Program-made: the position numbers and the translations under genes
Notes under the pieces: model-generated
Seen by the model: only the letters and a program-made list of their open reading frames with translations
The model's database searches: none
Told to the model about the DNA's origin: nothing
From: Psococerastis gibbosa
Taxonomy: Eukaryota > Arthropoda > Insecta > Psocodea > Psocidae
Direction of reading: 5' to 3'
NCBI GenBank assembly: GCA_963971405.1
Contig: OZ020488.1
Location: 4,774,001 to 4,838,000 of the forward strand
Length of the DNA: 64,000 bases
Part shown: positions 34,455-44,924 of the stretch, piece after piece
How the letters are laid out: each line of letters begins with the position of its first letter
How positions within the stretch are numbered: the stretch's first letter is position 1

Positions 34455-35387
34455 CGTGTCAAAACTTGGCTAAAGACCGCCTATTTTGACTTTAATCTTT
34501 TAAAAAGTTTCTAGGAGGTTATAGCCCTTCTTGTGGGGCCAATTTCACTCAACGAATGCCCTGGTTTTCACAATTCCATGAATGGTCACCTTAGTGCTGT
34601 GATAGGTCGAAGAAGGCGGCACCAGAAATTCAAAAAATATCCTTGGGCCTTGAGGAGTCTTATAGAACTTTACTATGCCCCTAGGAAGATAAATAGTTTA
34701 TACGAAAGCCCACCTGATGCTGATTCTATACGTGGAGATCCTAACGAGCTAGAATGAAAAATATTATTGAGGTATTTTTACTAGTCATAAAAGAAGCGAT
34801 CTCAAGTGTAACAACTTTTCTAGTCATATAAATTGTCAATAGTATTGTTTCTACATTCCTTTTCGTTAACATACATTCTTTACTTATTTATTTGTTGATT
34901 GAATTTATCCAGTATTTATTTTTGTTCAATACATATTGAACATCTGTGATCTCGATGGCAATGAATTAATTGGCTATTTAATTATTTTTACCATGCACTA
35001 TGTAAACAGCGAAACTGATTTTAAGTGATTTTACTCGGATGGTTTTGCATCTTGTACAATATTTGACGTATTAACGTGATCTCACTAACCGTATTTAAGC
35101 TTTATCATAATGTACAATCTGTGTGAGGAAAATTTAAAATCAGTTTCACATAATATTTAGATGCATACGACCTCATTACTATTTGTGTAGGTTAAATGTT
35201 GGATATTGCCAAAATAGGAATACATAGTCCTTAAGTGGCAAAAGGTATATTTACACTAGGTCAGACACACAGATACAGAGCTTTAAGGGAGAGATTTCAA
35301 AATGTTTAGCCTATTTGTAATATGTGATTTATTATTTTCATTGCATTTGCAGTGGTAGCTCACTAGTAGTTGTAAGTAAGAATTGTA
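34455..35387. other. Intron-like; a 74-codon ORF of unknown meaning
   Basis: The + frame at 34533-34757 ends in a charged, Pro-rich stretch (YESPPDADSIRG), but no clear acceptor or domain supports it. The rest is AT-rich. Confidence 0.3.
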
Positions 35388-35511
35388 CTACTCAACCACG
35401 AAAGGAGGGCATTGGAAACACTTAAAAAAATCGAATAAACTCAGTGTTTCGCTTATGCAAGCTTTCGAATAAACAAAGTTTTCCAAATGTCAGCCTATCG
35501 TGGCCGAGTAG
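35388..35511. mobile_element. Palindromic MITE, CTACCCGACCACGAT family (diverged copy)
   Basis: Ends 'actactcaaccacg' and 'cgtggccgagtag' with a shared centre 'ttatgcaagctttcgaataa', as in the better-kept copy at 35848. Confidence 0.65.
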
Positions 35512-35847
35512 AAGTTCTTAGGTAGGACTTTCCAGGCCAGCTGTTAACAACGAATCCGAGATTCGCACTTGTGGCTCCGAATATTGTGGTGAATATTGTA
35601 TATTTATATTTATTTATTTTGTAAACAAATAATACGCCAGTCAATTTGACGAAATTAATTACAAGTAATTGGAGCCCCGCATTTTCCCTTAATTCCTCTT
35701 TCCACAGCCACAAAAATATTTAAATGTCACGATGAAAAATTCCCAAAAAATAAAAAAATCTCAGTAAATTCACCTGAAATATTATTATTAAAAAACCGAT
35801 TAAGTGCATTGAACATACTTTGCAGAATAGTAGTAAATCAGCCAGGT

Positions 35848-35976
35848 ACTACCCGACCACGATAGGATGGCACTTTGAAAACTTATAAAAATCGAATTTA
35901 AACTTGTGTATTTCGCATATGCAAGTTTTCGAATAAACGAAGTGTTCTGGGTGCCATCCTATCGTGGTCGGGTAGT
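35848..35976. mobile_element. Palindromic MITE, CTACCCGACCACGAT family (best copy)
   Basis: Arms ACTACCCGACCACGATAGGA and its reverse complement at the right end are perfect for more than 25 bases. The centre has 'ttcgcatatgcaagttttcg'. Other copies are at 35388-35511 and 56970-57188, and a solo end lies near 55303-55320. Confidence 0.85.
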
Positions 35977-36171
35977 AAATAGATTGATTTTGGAGAGAGC
36001 TTATATTTTTATGGAATTAGAAATTAATTAATTTTGTCAAATATACGCTGTCATTCCTTGTTTAAAAAATGTTTTGAAATCTCCCCCGTAAAAGTTGTTT
36101 TCAAATTATTTTATTCCATTATTCAAGACTGATCGTAACTCATATAGATTGATGTTTTTTTTATATTTTAG

Positions 36172-36392
36172 GATATCCATGCCCAACATGTAAACATGTT
36201 TACACAAGAAGATGCAACATGTTGCGACATCAACGCTATGAGTGTGGAAAAGCGCCACGATTTCGTTGTATAATTTGCAAGTTTACAACCAAACATAAAC
36301 ACAACTTACTCAACCATGTGGCTATTCATTCACAGAGCCATAATATACCACCTAGTCAATATTCTAATTGGTTGGAAGATTTGGAGAAGTGA
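36172..36392 (+). CDS. lola: lola-like alternative 3' exon, C2HC + C2H2 fingers
   Basis: The acceptor 'ttttttttatattttag' gives GA (Gly with an upstream G), then 72 codons and TGA. Finger 1 starts at once (YPCPTC) and is Cys-X2-Cys-X12-His-X4-Cys. The linker GKAPRFR enters finger 2, Cys-X2-Cys-X12-His with a second His four residues later, then an acidic tail ending WLEDLEK. It is the paralogue of the exon at 38639: the same acceptor sequence and phase, the same RYECGKAPRFRC block and a related WLED/WMED tail. No in-frame ATG near the start exists, so only splicing can express it. Confidence 0.88.
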
Positions 36393-38207
36393 AGGCAACC
36401 GGCATGCCTGGAATTCACCGAATTTTATTATGAGAAGACTGCTTCGCGGGGATACAATCAGCCCTTCGGTACACACAGGTTCTTTCTCTAGTCGCAATCC
36501 ATCAATTGGTTTGCAGCAAATCTTTCCGTTTTCTCCTTTCTTTGTCCTGGACCGTTCTCTTGCGTTCCTCCATGTAGGTTCCACGTCTCATTTCTTTTTT
36601 GAGGTCTTCAGGGTATGCCTTCATTGGTTGCCCCCTGGCGTTGGTGCCTTCTATTCTGGAGTCCCTCATGTCTGATAATGTGACTCATCCACTTGGCTCT
36701 TGTCACGATGGTAATTAGAGACCTTCCTACGTTTACCATTTGGACCACCTCCACGTATCTTATTATCTTATGTGGTCTTGTCATGATATCGCTACTTCGG
36801 AAGAAAAAAGACACAACTCATAAATGGTCGATTTCGATAACGCTAAAATATTTTTAAAAAAAAATCTATTTTGCTAGAAAAACGGCGTTAATGTAGTCTG
36901 TATATTTTTCGAGGGAGGGCAGTTGTATTTGGCTGGAACTGTCAGGTAATTCATTATAATAAAAAAAACTTTAACTTCAATTTCTGTAAATTGATGGATT
37001 TAGAGCTGTGTCCTTTTTCTTCCGAAGTACCGATATGTTTAGCATTTCTCTGTTAGTTCTGTAGCACCACATTTCAAAGGCTTCCAAGTTGTCTTTTTCA
37101 CATATCACTGGTTATAGTTGTGGAATGTACTGTATTAGGCTCATTAATTAAATTGGCTGTTTTGCTGAGTGGTTACTTGCGATGTGGTCTTCTTAAAAAT
37201 TACCGCCTGGGATTTTAAGATCAATTACCAAAAGGCTATGCCACAAGTAGTGAACAATAAGAACCGCAACTGACGGTCCTATACTGCTCTTAGCGCGTAA
37301 ATTGAAATTCCTTCAGTGTGGTTACTCGTGGTGCTATCTTCTTATACTAAAATTACAATTTTTGGATTTTGTGCATTCCAATATTGTCGCAAGGTGCAAA
37401 GTACATTTCTATTATAATTATTATCATTATTTTACCTGATATTTTTAAACTCCCACATTGGCTTCACTGTATTCCAACACAGTCCTACCATAGAACAAGG
37501 AATAGTTCCCGGTTCTCAATACATGTTGGTAACACTCAATATTTTTTAAGTCATGTTTTTAAAATTAAAAAAGGAACACAGAAAATTAAAGAAAGAAAAT
37601 TGTCTTTATTTTCCATATGGGCGAATTTTGGGCCTTTCGGCCCACTCATACAATTAACCCATTAATTATAAATTAGCCCAATACTTCTCGTTTTATTTTA
37701 TTTACATTTTAGAGTTTGCAATGCAGTTGTTTTTAACCATAGCTGTAGAGTAGCCAGCGTAACTATAAAAAATATAAATATAGGTATATAAATGTTAAAA
37801 AAAGATACTTACGTTTCTATTTTCAGAGGCGGAGTAAAATATTTTCCCACACTATTCGGTATTTTGTGTTAGTTTATAAACTTAGCATGTACCTTATAAC
37901 CGAGCTTATTGCTACTTTATTTAACACATTTTTATTTCATATGATAATTTAGATTTACCGATTTAGAATGTACAATGGTAGTCTATAGTGCCAGTTTTAT
38001 ATTTTACATTTATATTTTTATATCATTTTTAGGTATAGTTTGGCTAGTAAAAATTATTTCGCAGTTCCTATAGTTAATAGAATGTAATTTTAATGTTGGC
38101 TAGTTATAGTTAGGTATTGAGTGCCCGCCGCTGGCATGAGGGGGCACTTCAGCTTTTGTTTCCTGACGTAAAAATAATTAAGAAAAATACACGAATTATT
38201 ATTATTA
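36393..38207. other. Intron-like, no gene recognised
   Basis: The overlapping ORFs at 36316-36675 (+) and 36330-36814 (-) include a run on the minus strand resembling a broken transposon tail, but no domain could be named. Downstream is AT-rich sequence with (ATT)n near 37410 and 38200. Confidence 0.35.
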
Positions 38208-38590
38208 TAAGCTGACCGTTGACTTTGGCCACCCATGTATCACCCCAAATTAGGTTGCTTTATATTTCTTATTTAATTTAATACTTAGTTGTAAAGATTT
38301 GGTCTGTTCAATTAGCAGACGACTATTTCATACGTAGTACTACGTGGATTTTTTTTAGTTTTGGAGCAAGGGGTTTCCCGTAAAACTAATACTAGTGGGT
38401 GATAGAAATTTACCTATTTATCAAATTCATGGAAAAGTATTAAAACACCAAAAATGAACAACACCTTAAATAATAGAATGCATGAAATAGTCCTCTATGA
38501 ATCTTAATAACTTAAGTATGAAGTTAAATAAAAAATGCAAACCAGCCTGTTTTGTGGTGGCCAATTCTAACGGTCTGCTTCCTCTGAAAT
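38208..38590. mobile_element. MITE-like element, GCTGACCGTTGA / TGGCCA ends (copy 1)
   Basis: Outer words 'gctgaccgttgactttggcc' and 'tggccaattctaacggtc' form imperfect inverted ends. The body ('gcagacgactatttcatacg', 'atcaaattcatgg') is shared with 39783-40195, and the left end also with about 45535. It lies about 50 bases upstream of the next finger exon. Confidence 0.6.
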
Positions 38591-38638
38591 AGGCTTCCTA
38601 GCTTGTCAAACATCTTATTTTACTTTTTTGTATTTTAG

Positions 38639-38880
38639 GATTTCCCTGTCAACGATGCGGCCATGTTTACTCAAGAAAAAACACACTTTTGCGACATGTC
38701 CGCTACGAATGTGGAAAAGCACCACGTTTTCGGTGCAAAATTTGCAAGTTTGCGACAAAACATAAGTACAACTTGCACAGCCATTTGTATGGCCATTCAA
38801 ATAAGATTAGCAATGTCGCCCCGGATCAGCTAGACATCTGGATGGAAGACTTGGGAAATAAATCGTCTCAAGCTAGCTAA
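38639..38880 (+). CDS. lola: lola-like alternative 3' exon, C2HC + C2H2 fingers
   Basis: The acceptor 'acttttttgtattttag' gives GA, then 79 codons and TAA. Finger 1 starts FPCQRC with Cys-X2-Cys-X12-His-X4-Cys. The linker GKAPRFR enters finger 2, Cys-X2-Cys-X12-His and a second His four residues later. The tail carries LDIWMEDLG. It is closely related to the exon at 36172, differing mainly in the X12 region that contacts DNA, as expected for paralogous exons with changed specificity. Confidence 0.88.
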
Positions 38881-39057
38881 CAATGACCTCTCTTGTGACT
38901 CATAATTGGTATTATTTAAAAATTAACATAGTTGTTAAAAGATATTTAGGCTAAAATGGACATTGTTGCTTATTTATTTAATTAATTATAAAGCGTACGA
39001 CCCATAGGGTGAAAGAGTTTTCTGATGTGTGGACGTTGTAATAGATGTCAAAGGTAG

Positions 39058-39275
39058 TTGGGTCTGTGTTCTGGCAAAATGGACTTTATAATTGCTTGAA
39101 TTGTAAGAAGCCTTATGGCGGATTCGAGAATTTATCCTATGAAGCACTCTGTATTCCTCTCTGTCACAAAACTTGTCTGCAGTCTTCTTTTAGTTTTTGG
39201 AACTGCAATTCCAACTTCCTCATTACACTTACCAGGTGCTCCAACTTTGAAGCCTATGTAACTATTAAAAAATAA
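39058..39275 (+). pseudogene. Probable decayed lola-like finger exon
   Basis: The open + frame holds Cys-X2-Cys-X12-Tyr-X3-Cys: a lola-type first finger in which the zinc-binding His is replaced by Tyr and the end is one residue short. The downstream half has scattered Cys (FWNC, RCSNF) but no second finger. An AG in the right phase lies at 39056-39057, with a weak pyrimidine tract; a second AG at 39043-39044 is out of phase. Both point to a dying exon. A chance resemblance cannot be excluded. Confidence 0.4.
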
Positions 39276-39371
39276 GTAAATAATGGCAAAAGGTTGCTAT
39301 AAAACCCATTCATATGCTCTATGCCCAAACTTTAAAAAACATGAGTTTTGAGTAAAGAGTACCCTGTCTCA

Positions 39372-39403
<32 letters not shown>

Positions 39404-39782
39404 GCACTATACAATATCTAGAATGGCTTCGAAATAAGTTATAGGGCCCGCTGGGAGTTTACATAGGACATTTACCATAGTGAGGAATATCAGAGGATAT
39501 GCTACACAGAAAAATGGCACCCTCAAAAATTAATACTTTTATTTTTTATTTAATTATCTGAGCAAGTTCTTAATTTTTTGGCTCATTTAACTTGTAGAAG
39601 ACAACTTCATGTATCATAATAGGGCATTTTTAATTTATGTTGTAGTTTTTCCATGAATTTTATTTTGCGTGAAATTGTAGCCTTCAATAATTTTTATGAA
39701 CAAGGTACTAAAAATTCAAAATGCCCTATTACATAGTGCGTGAAGTAGTCTTCTACAACTTAAATGAGTCAAATCTTAAAGG
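39276..39782. other. Intron-like; imperfect inverted repeat
   Basis: A poly-A run of about 25 lies near 39378. From about 39590 the word 'tgtagaagacaacttcatgt' returns inverted near 39745 ('agtcttctacaactt'), with 'aatagggcattttt' and 'aaaatgccctatt' between them, so a ~170-bp hairpin is possible. Confidence 0.5.
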
Positions 39783-40195
39783 GGAAACTGGCCGTACCCA
39801 TTGGCCACCCTTGTATCCCCAATGTCAATGTCGGTTTTCATTTTAGTTTATATTTTAGTTAATACTCGAAGTTATAAAGATTTGGTCCTCTCAATTGGCA
39901 GAGGACTATTTCATGCGTAGAAATAGGAAGATGTTTTTTCTTTTTGGTGCTGAGGGTTTTCAGTGAAACTGATATGCGACAGAAATTTACCGAATTATCG
40001 AATTCATGGCGAAATGATAACAACAAAAATAAAAAAACACCTTTTTTGCAATAGGGTGTATAAAATAGTCCTCTAACAATTGAGTGAACCAATTTTATAA
40101 CTTTAAGTAGGCCTATTAACTTAATTAAAAATAATTTTAACCAATACATTATTTTAGGGGTGATCCAGGGGTGGCCACTTATTGTTCTGTTAGTT
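39783..40195. mobile_element. MITE-like element, GGCCGT / GGCCAC ends (copy 2)
   Basis: Shares 'tggcagaggactatttcatg' and 'ttgaatcg/aattcatgg'-type words with 38208-38590. The outer ends contain 'attggccacccttg' and 'ggggtggccactta'. The 148-codon minus-strand ORF across it has a hydrophobic low-complexity look and is not called. Confidence 0.5.
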
Positions 40196-40566
40196 AAATA
40201 AAAAATAAAAAAAACACGGATTTTGGTGTGCAACTTTTCTATATGTAGCATATCCTCATAATGCTGATCATTATGTAAACTACTGTATAATGTTAAAATG
40301 AGCATATTTGAATCCGCCTTAAGAATACGAGTACGCGTGGGCTCTTTAATGGTCTACTATTAGCCTACCATCATAGGCTTTTGGAGAATTTTATTTATTT
40401 CTGTTTTAAGTTAACATTGAGTTTTATTAACTGCGGTACGGAAATTATTAAATAACAATTGGAAAATTAGCGCTTTAATTCTTTGGCTTGGTTCATGGGA
40501 AAGTTATCGGCTGCCATTTCATAACAGTTCCATAGTTACTGAGACATTTATAATGGAGACATACTT

Positions 40567-40640
40567 CGGAGGGTAAATAAAGCAGGTGGTCCTGGACTCC
40601 TGGGCTACCCTAGTTGAGTGTGAGAGAGCTTTATAGCCCA
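40567..40640 (+). mobile_element. SINE 3' piece (copy 4)
   Basis: Contains 'aaagcaggtggtcctgg', 'ccctagttgagtgtgagaga' and 'gctttatagcc', as in the full SINE copies. Head and tail are missing. Confidence 0.65.
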
Positions 40641-40794
40641 GGGCCTCATTGGATGTTGCATCCGGAGGTACCTGCGCCGATATCCTTCCATTTATATATT
40701 TTTTTTCAATATATTTCCCTCACTTGGTGGAGTAACCAGTGAGGGAAAAAAAATGCTGGGCTATAATCAAGCAGAAGAGTCTGGGCTGATTAGC

Positions 40795-41010
40795 CGTGCT
40801 CGATCTGAAAGCGTACTTACAAACGTATCGTCAACATCTGCGGTCGGTATCTTCAATAGCTGCTGCACCTCCGAGATACAATCTCATAAGTCCGTGTCGT
40901 ACCATTAAAGACGCCGATCGCAGATGTTGACGAGACGTTTGTAAGCACGCTTTAAGATAGACCCAGGCCCATCACCCTGATTCTCTTGCTCATCATATGA
41001 CTGCGACCTT
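40795..41010. repeat. Fold-back 'gttgacgaaacgttt' repeat (copy 3)
   Basis: 'gaaagcgtacttacaaacgt' and 'atcgtcaacatctgcg' at the left return inverted as 'cgcagatgttgacgagacgt' and 'gtaagcacgcttt' at about 40918-40955. The tail 'catcaccctgattctcttgc' matches the other copies. Confidence 0.75.
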
Positions 41011-41151
41011 GAAGGCATTTCTAATTGTATCCGTTAGGATAGTTCAGTCCATTATTTATTTATCACTATATAGCACAAAATTATTGACTTTTATATTGTC
41101 AAAGAACCTACTAAACTGTTAATAAGCTAATCTTTTGCTTACTTATTCAAG

Positions 41152-41447
41152 GAACCGAATGGATCGCAAAGCCTAGAAAAGTGACGCAACTCTTTACCAA
41201 AAACGACTACAAAGTGGGCAAAACCAACCAGGGCAATCCGCAAGTTGTGTTCCAAAACTACAGCTTTAATTTTCATCACAAAAACCTGCGACAGCAAAGC
41301 GTCTACTGGACATGTTCTACTAGGGCTAGTACTGGGTGCTCGGCTGCTGTGACTACAAAATCTGATGGGAGCCTAGTGCTGAGGGGGGCCCATAATCATG
41401 TGCATGCTTATGCAGATACTGCCCCGTCTCGAATACCGATTACTTGA
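41152..41447 (+). CDS. Alternative 3' exon encoding a FLYWCH-type domain
   Basis: The acceptor 'ttttgcttacttattcaag' gives GA (Gly with an upstream G), then 97 codons and TGA. The domain fits FLYWCH spacing: an aromatic strand VVFQNYSFNFH, then Y-W-T-Cys, Cys-Ser-Ala-Ala, and a closing His-Asn-His-Val-His. FLYWCH domains are protein- or DNA-binding zinc modules and are the usual alternative ends of mod(mdg4), the BTB relative of lola. Phase and array position match the C2H2 exons upstream. Degenerate tandem copies of its 3' half follow at once. Confidence 0.78.
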
Positions 41448-41900
41448 TCTGTATAAGCATACATGTTTATGCGTGTTTCACAGTTGACAGAAAGGCGCCT
41501 GCTGGACATGTTTTACTAGGCCTCTTAAGGCCTATTAAACTATTGTAGATGTTATGAGTGTTCCAACGATGTTGCTACAAAGTGTGATGGGGCCCATAAT
41601 CATGCGAATGTTTATGCAAATTATATTCTGTCTCAATGCTCATTGTTTGATGTGTATGAGCATACATAGACTACGGTACTGCGTTATAGACAATTGACAG
41701 AAAAGCACCTATTTGACATATTTTACTATTGTAGAAGCCATGAGTGTTGAAACGATGTCGCTACAAAGTCTGATGGCCGTGCGCATTCGTGTACAACCCA
41801 CATTCTGTCTCGATAATCGATTACTTGATATGGATGTGCATAGTCTGTTTTAAACAGTCAAAATGTGCCTAGTGGACATGTCCAACTATTGTTTGTAATT
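41448..41900 (+). repeat. Degenerate tandem copies of the preceding FLYWCH exon
   Basis: The exon's words 'ctggacatgttctactaggg', 'ggggcccataatcatg' and 'gtctcgaataccgattactt' recur, eroded, in at least two further units (about 41490-41680 and 41690-41860, roughly 190-200 bases each) and a partial fourth ('gtgcctagtggacatgtcc' near 41866). Frame and zinc ligands are lost, so these are relics. Confidence 0.8.
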
Positions 41901-42780
41901 GCCTAAAGGACACATTTTATGAACAAGGATCACTAAAGATACGGTCTATTCTGCATTTGAAATAAAACATTGTTTTAACAGCCTGCCCAAATGCTGCATA
42001 CTTGCATACCTAGGCTGTTTAAAAACTAAATAAAAACGCTGGCTTAAGGCCTGTTCTAATTTGGGATGTAAGTGAGTCTCGCACGGTACTTGTTAAGCAT
42101 ATAAGATAAACCTTTTACATCCTGACATCTGTTGTATTTAATAAACAATGTCAAACATACAATGTTCGAAGGACGCTTTAGTACCTAAATAATGAAAGTC
42201 GGGTCGACGCCTAACCCGAAAATTGGTATTATTGCACTGTCTGCCAATTTTATGCATTATAAATTTCTAACTTGGATATGGCAAGTGTAATCTTCATTTC
42301 TGGGTTACTGTCTGGTTCATTAATTAGGTAGGCTATTGTACATTCCGAAAAAAAACCTCTAAGTCTTCACTAATTGTTTCCTTCAACATGCTGCCTGGAA
42401 ATTTAGCAGGTACCTGTGAAATACATTTTTCAATAAAATATTCTGTATTGTACATCGTGGTTTAATTTTGTAATTTTTTTTATTGGTGTGCACGTGTTCC
42501 TTTTATTGTACCGTACTTTTGTTCATGAGTGTACTCGGAAGAATTGATTTCCTTAAAAAAAAAAAAACTGAAAAAATCAAATTACATGAGTATGTGCCAT
42601 CATTATTTCTATCCTAAACATGTAGTGGGTTCAGTCCATCCCTTTCCAGGCCTGCCGGGTGGTCTTATCGATTGTGGCTGAGCTTAACTCACTAGTCGTG
42701 CAACTACTATGTCTTGGCCCATGCGAACTTTGGCGATTCTTAAGGGTGGTTCCCGTCATCAGCACTTTGAAAGTCTCGGT
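41901..42780. other. Intron-like, no gene recognised
   Basis: AT-rich with a poly-A run near 42555. No finger or FLYWCH spacing was found. Confidence 0.35.
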
Positions 42781-42782
42781 AA

Positions 42783-42923
42783 GGCGGGGTTTCCACATAC
42801 GTCAATCGTCAATGAGAAATATGGTTTTGACGTGGTAGCAGAATTTTTAGTATGTCTTTAATGTCTGCTAAAACGTCAATTTCATATTTCTCATTGACGA
42901 TTGACGTATGTGGAAACCCCGCC
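42783..42923. mobile_element. Palindromic MITE, GGCGGGGTTTCCAC family (copy 3)
   Basis: A 141-bp near-perfect palindrome with ends GGCGGGGTTTCCACATACG / CGTATGTGGAAACCCCGCC, flanked by direct TAA on both sides (42780-42782 and 42924-42926). The centre holds 'gacgtggtagcagaa' and 'gtctgctaaaacgtc'. The high arm identity suggests fairly recent insertion or hairpin-driven correction. Confidence 0.9.
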
Positions 42924-43242
42924 TAAGGAATACTGTCATCTGCCGAATGTATGGCAGTGCATTTGTAGTATTTTTTACCGAGAATTTTCAAGCAATGATG
43001 GGAACCTTAGGGCTAATAAAGTAACTAGTAAATCTATGGATTGTGAAATTCTGAAGTCTTCCACTATTTATTGGAACAGAATAAAACATAGAAACAGAGT
43101 TCAGTATCCTTTGGCTTCCCCTTTTTATAGATTTACCAAGATATGGTGTGAGCTGCTCTAAGCACACCTACTGCTACCACCAGCGTCCCGAAGAAGCCCC
43201 CAAGTACATACTTATTTTACTAACACTACCCTTTTGTTCCAG

Positions 43243-43616
43243 TAAATACACTCTACGACTACCAAATATCGCGAACCAACCGCGGCCGGCCCAAGATTAT
43301 CGCCGAGGGCTACGGCTACATCCAAAAGGCCAAAGGCAACTTCCGTAACTGGGTGTGCGACAGACGACGCGAGCGGCGTTGCCTTGTAACCACGATCCTC
43401 CAGGAAGACAACGGCCTCATCCTCAACCAGAAGCGCCTTCACACCCACGGACCCAATCATCTCCACCACGAAAGCTCAAAACCGGACGTCTCGTACCCCG
43501 AGATTTGTAAAGACTTTTACTATGGCGCCGACAATGGGCTGGCGCCTATGAATTTGTCCAGGCAATCAACATCGGTGGCTGCTGCCATGGCCCAGTCGAT
43601 GTCATCCTCGGTTTAG
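43243..43616 (+). CDS. Alternative 3' exon encoding a FLYWCH zinc-finger domain
   Basis: The acceptor 'cttttgttccag' gives TA (Val with an upstream G), then 123 codons and TAG. The domain is well kept: YDYQISRTNRGRPKIIAEG, then YGYIQKA and FRNWVCDRRR, then R-R-Cys-Leu-V-T, closing with His-Thr-His and His-Leu-His-His. After it comes a ~45-residue tail with Ser/Met-rich end. The segment is GC-rich against AT-rich flanks. This is the mod(mdg4)-type end and the last exon of the array seen here. The minus-strand ORF over it is a shadow. Confidence 0.85.
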
Positions 43617-44469
43617 GAGCGAGAGGGAAGCATAGATGTTAAATAAGTAGACTGCTGCGGCCCAATCATGGCGATTTTAATACCGGAGGTAATATAATAC
43701 TCTGGTATTAAAAATGTAAACAAGATAATTTTACAATGGAAAGTGCTATTCAAAATTTGTTTGTTTACAGTTTTAACCCCAGGAGTAAGTTAATAACAAT
43801 CGCCATAATCGGCCCACTGGTCTTGTTAACTAAGTATTAACCTTTATAGACAATGTGTTGTTGTGCAAAGCCTAATTTTGCTGGAAATATCGATCGTAGA
43901 GCTTTCAATTAGGTCGCATCCATTAGAAAAAGTATTCCTCTATATTTTGATATCTATTGTAGTATGTGCCACTGACACCGGGGTGGCACGATTCACTAGC
44001 AGTCTCATTATTTGATGTCTATAGTGTCTGTTCAGCAGACTGAAAACATAGGTATCGGTTTAGTTCTTAGTCTTGTGTCATTGGGACTACCCACAATTCA
44101 ATACGATGAAGTGTGCACTAGACTAACTTTCAATTACAAAATTGCGGTAACGAATAAGGGACAGGAATATTTCTGCTAAGAGACCTGTTGACATGAATTA
44201 CAGCAAATGGGTTAGTGCATATACGCGGATATATCGAGATACATTTGAGCGAATGAGTTGGTGCACTAGGGTAGATTCTACGTAGCAGATCTGTTGGGAT
44301 ATCTGTCGAGATGCATTGGAGCGAAAATGAGCAGTGGAATCTGCGTTTGTGCACCAACCCATTTGCTCCAATGTATCTCGACAGATCTCTCAGACGGTCA
44401 GCCGCGTAGAATCTGCCTTTGTGCACAGCTATGCTGTCAGCAACATTTATAGTCACTGCAATTTCGTTA
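43617..44469. other. No gene recognised; end of the exon array
   Basis: The words 'tgaccgtctgagagatctgt'-like and 'aatctgc(c/g)tttgtgcac' repeat on both strands around 44275-44420, so small inverted copies exist. The minus 117-codon and plus 121-codon ORFs are by-products. Confidence 0.4.
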
Positions 44470-44864
44470 GGCGCGGTTTCCACCGACCTCTATGTGCAAA
44501 ATACACATACGGTGACGTGGTAGCTAGCATTCAAGACTTCGGTGGGGTTTCCACCGACCTCGCATTGCAGAATGCAAATGACATTGACGAAAATTTGAAT
44601 TTTTCTTTTTATAGAAATCTATTAAAATGTTTGTACTTAACATATCCCAAGAAGTCATTTTTTAATTTTAGTTCGTTTTTTTGTGATTTTACTCTATGAT
44701 CATTAATCAATTTTAACTATGGCATAGAGTAAAACAAACATTTCCGTCAATGTCATTTGCATTCTGCAATGAGAGGTCGGTGGAAACCCCGCCTTTATTA
44801 ATGATATCTGCTACCACGTCACCGTATGTGTATTTTGCACTTAGAGGTCGGTGGAAACCGCGCC
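44470..44864. mobile_element. Palindromic MITE, GGCGCGGTTTCC ends (copy 4, compound)
   Basis: Closely related to 23372-23771: outer ends GGCGCGGTTTCCACCGACCT with the matching right end, and an inner GGTGGGGTTTCC / GGAAACCCCGCC pair. The left flank is TTA, the right TCA. The same compound arrangement at two loci shows that the nested form itself has moved. Confidence 0.8.
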
Positions 44865-44924
44865 TCATTGGCAGTTAGTCTATAATACACTACCCCCACC
44901 CTAAGGACAGTTCCCACTAAGTTT

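Noticed and set aside
34533-34757. 74-codon + ORF with a charged end
   Set aside because: No acceptor in phase, no zinc module and no recognised domain; kept only as a note.
39859-40305. 148-codon minus ORF
   Set aside because: Low-complexity hydrophobic composition over a MITE-like repeat; stop-poor AT-rich DNA explains it.
42901-43161. 86-codon + ORF starting in a palindromic MITE
   Set aside because: It starts inside the MITE arm and shows no domain or splice support.
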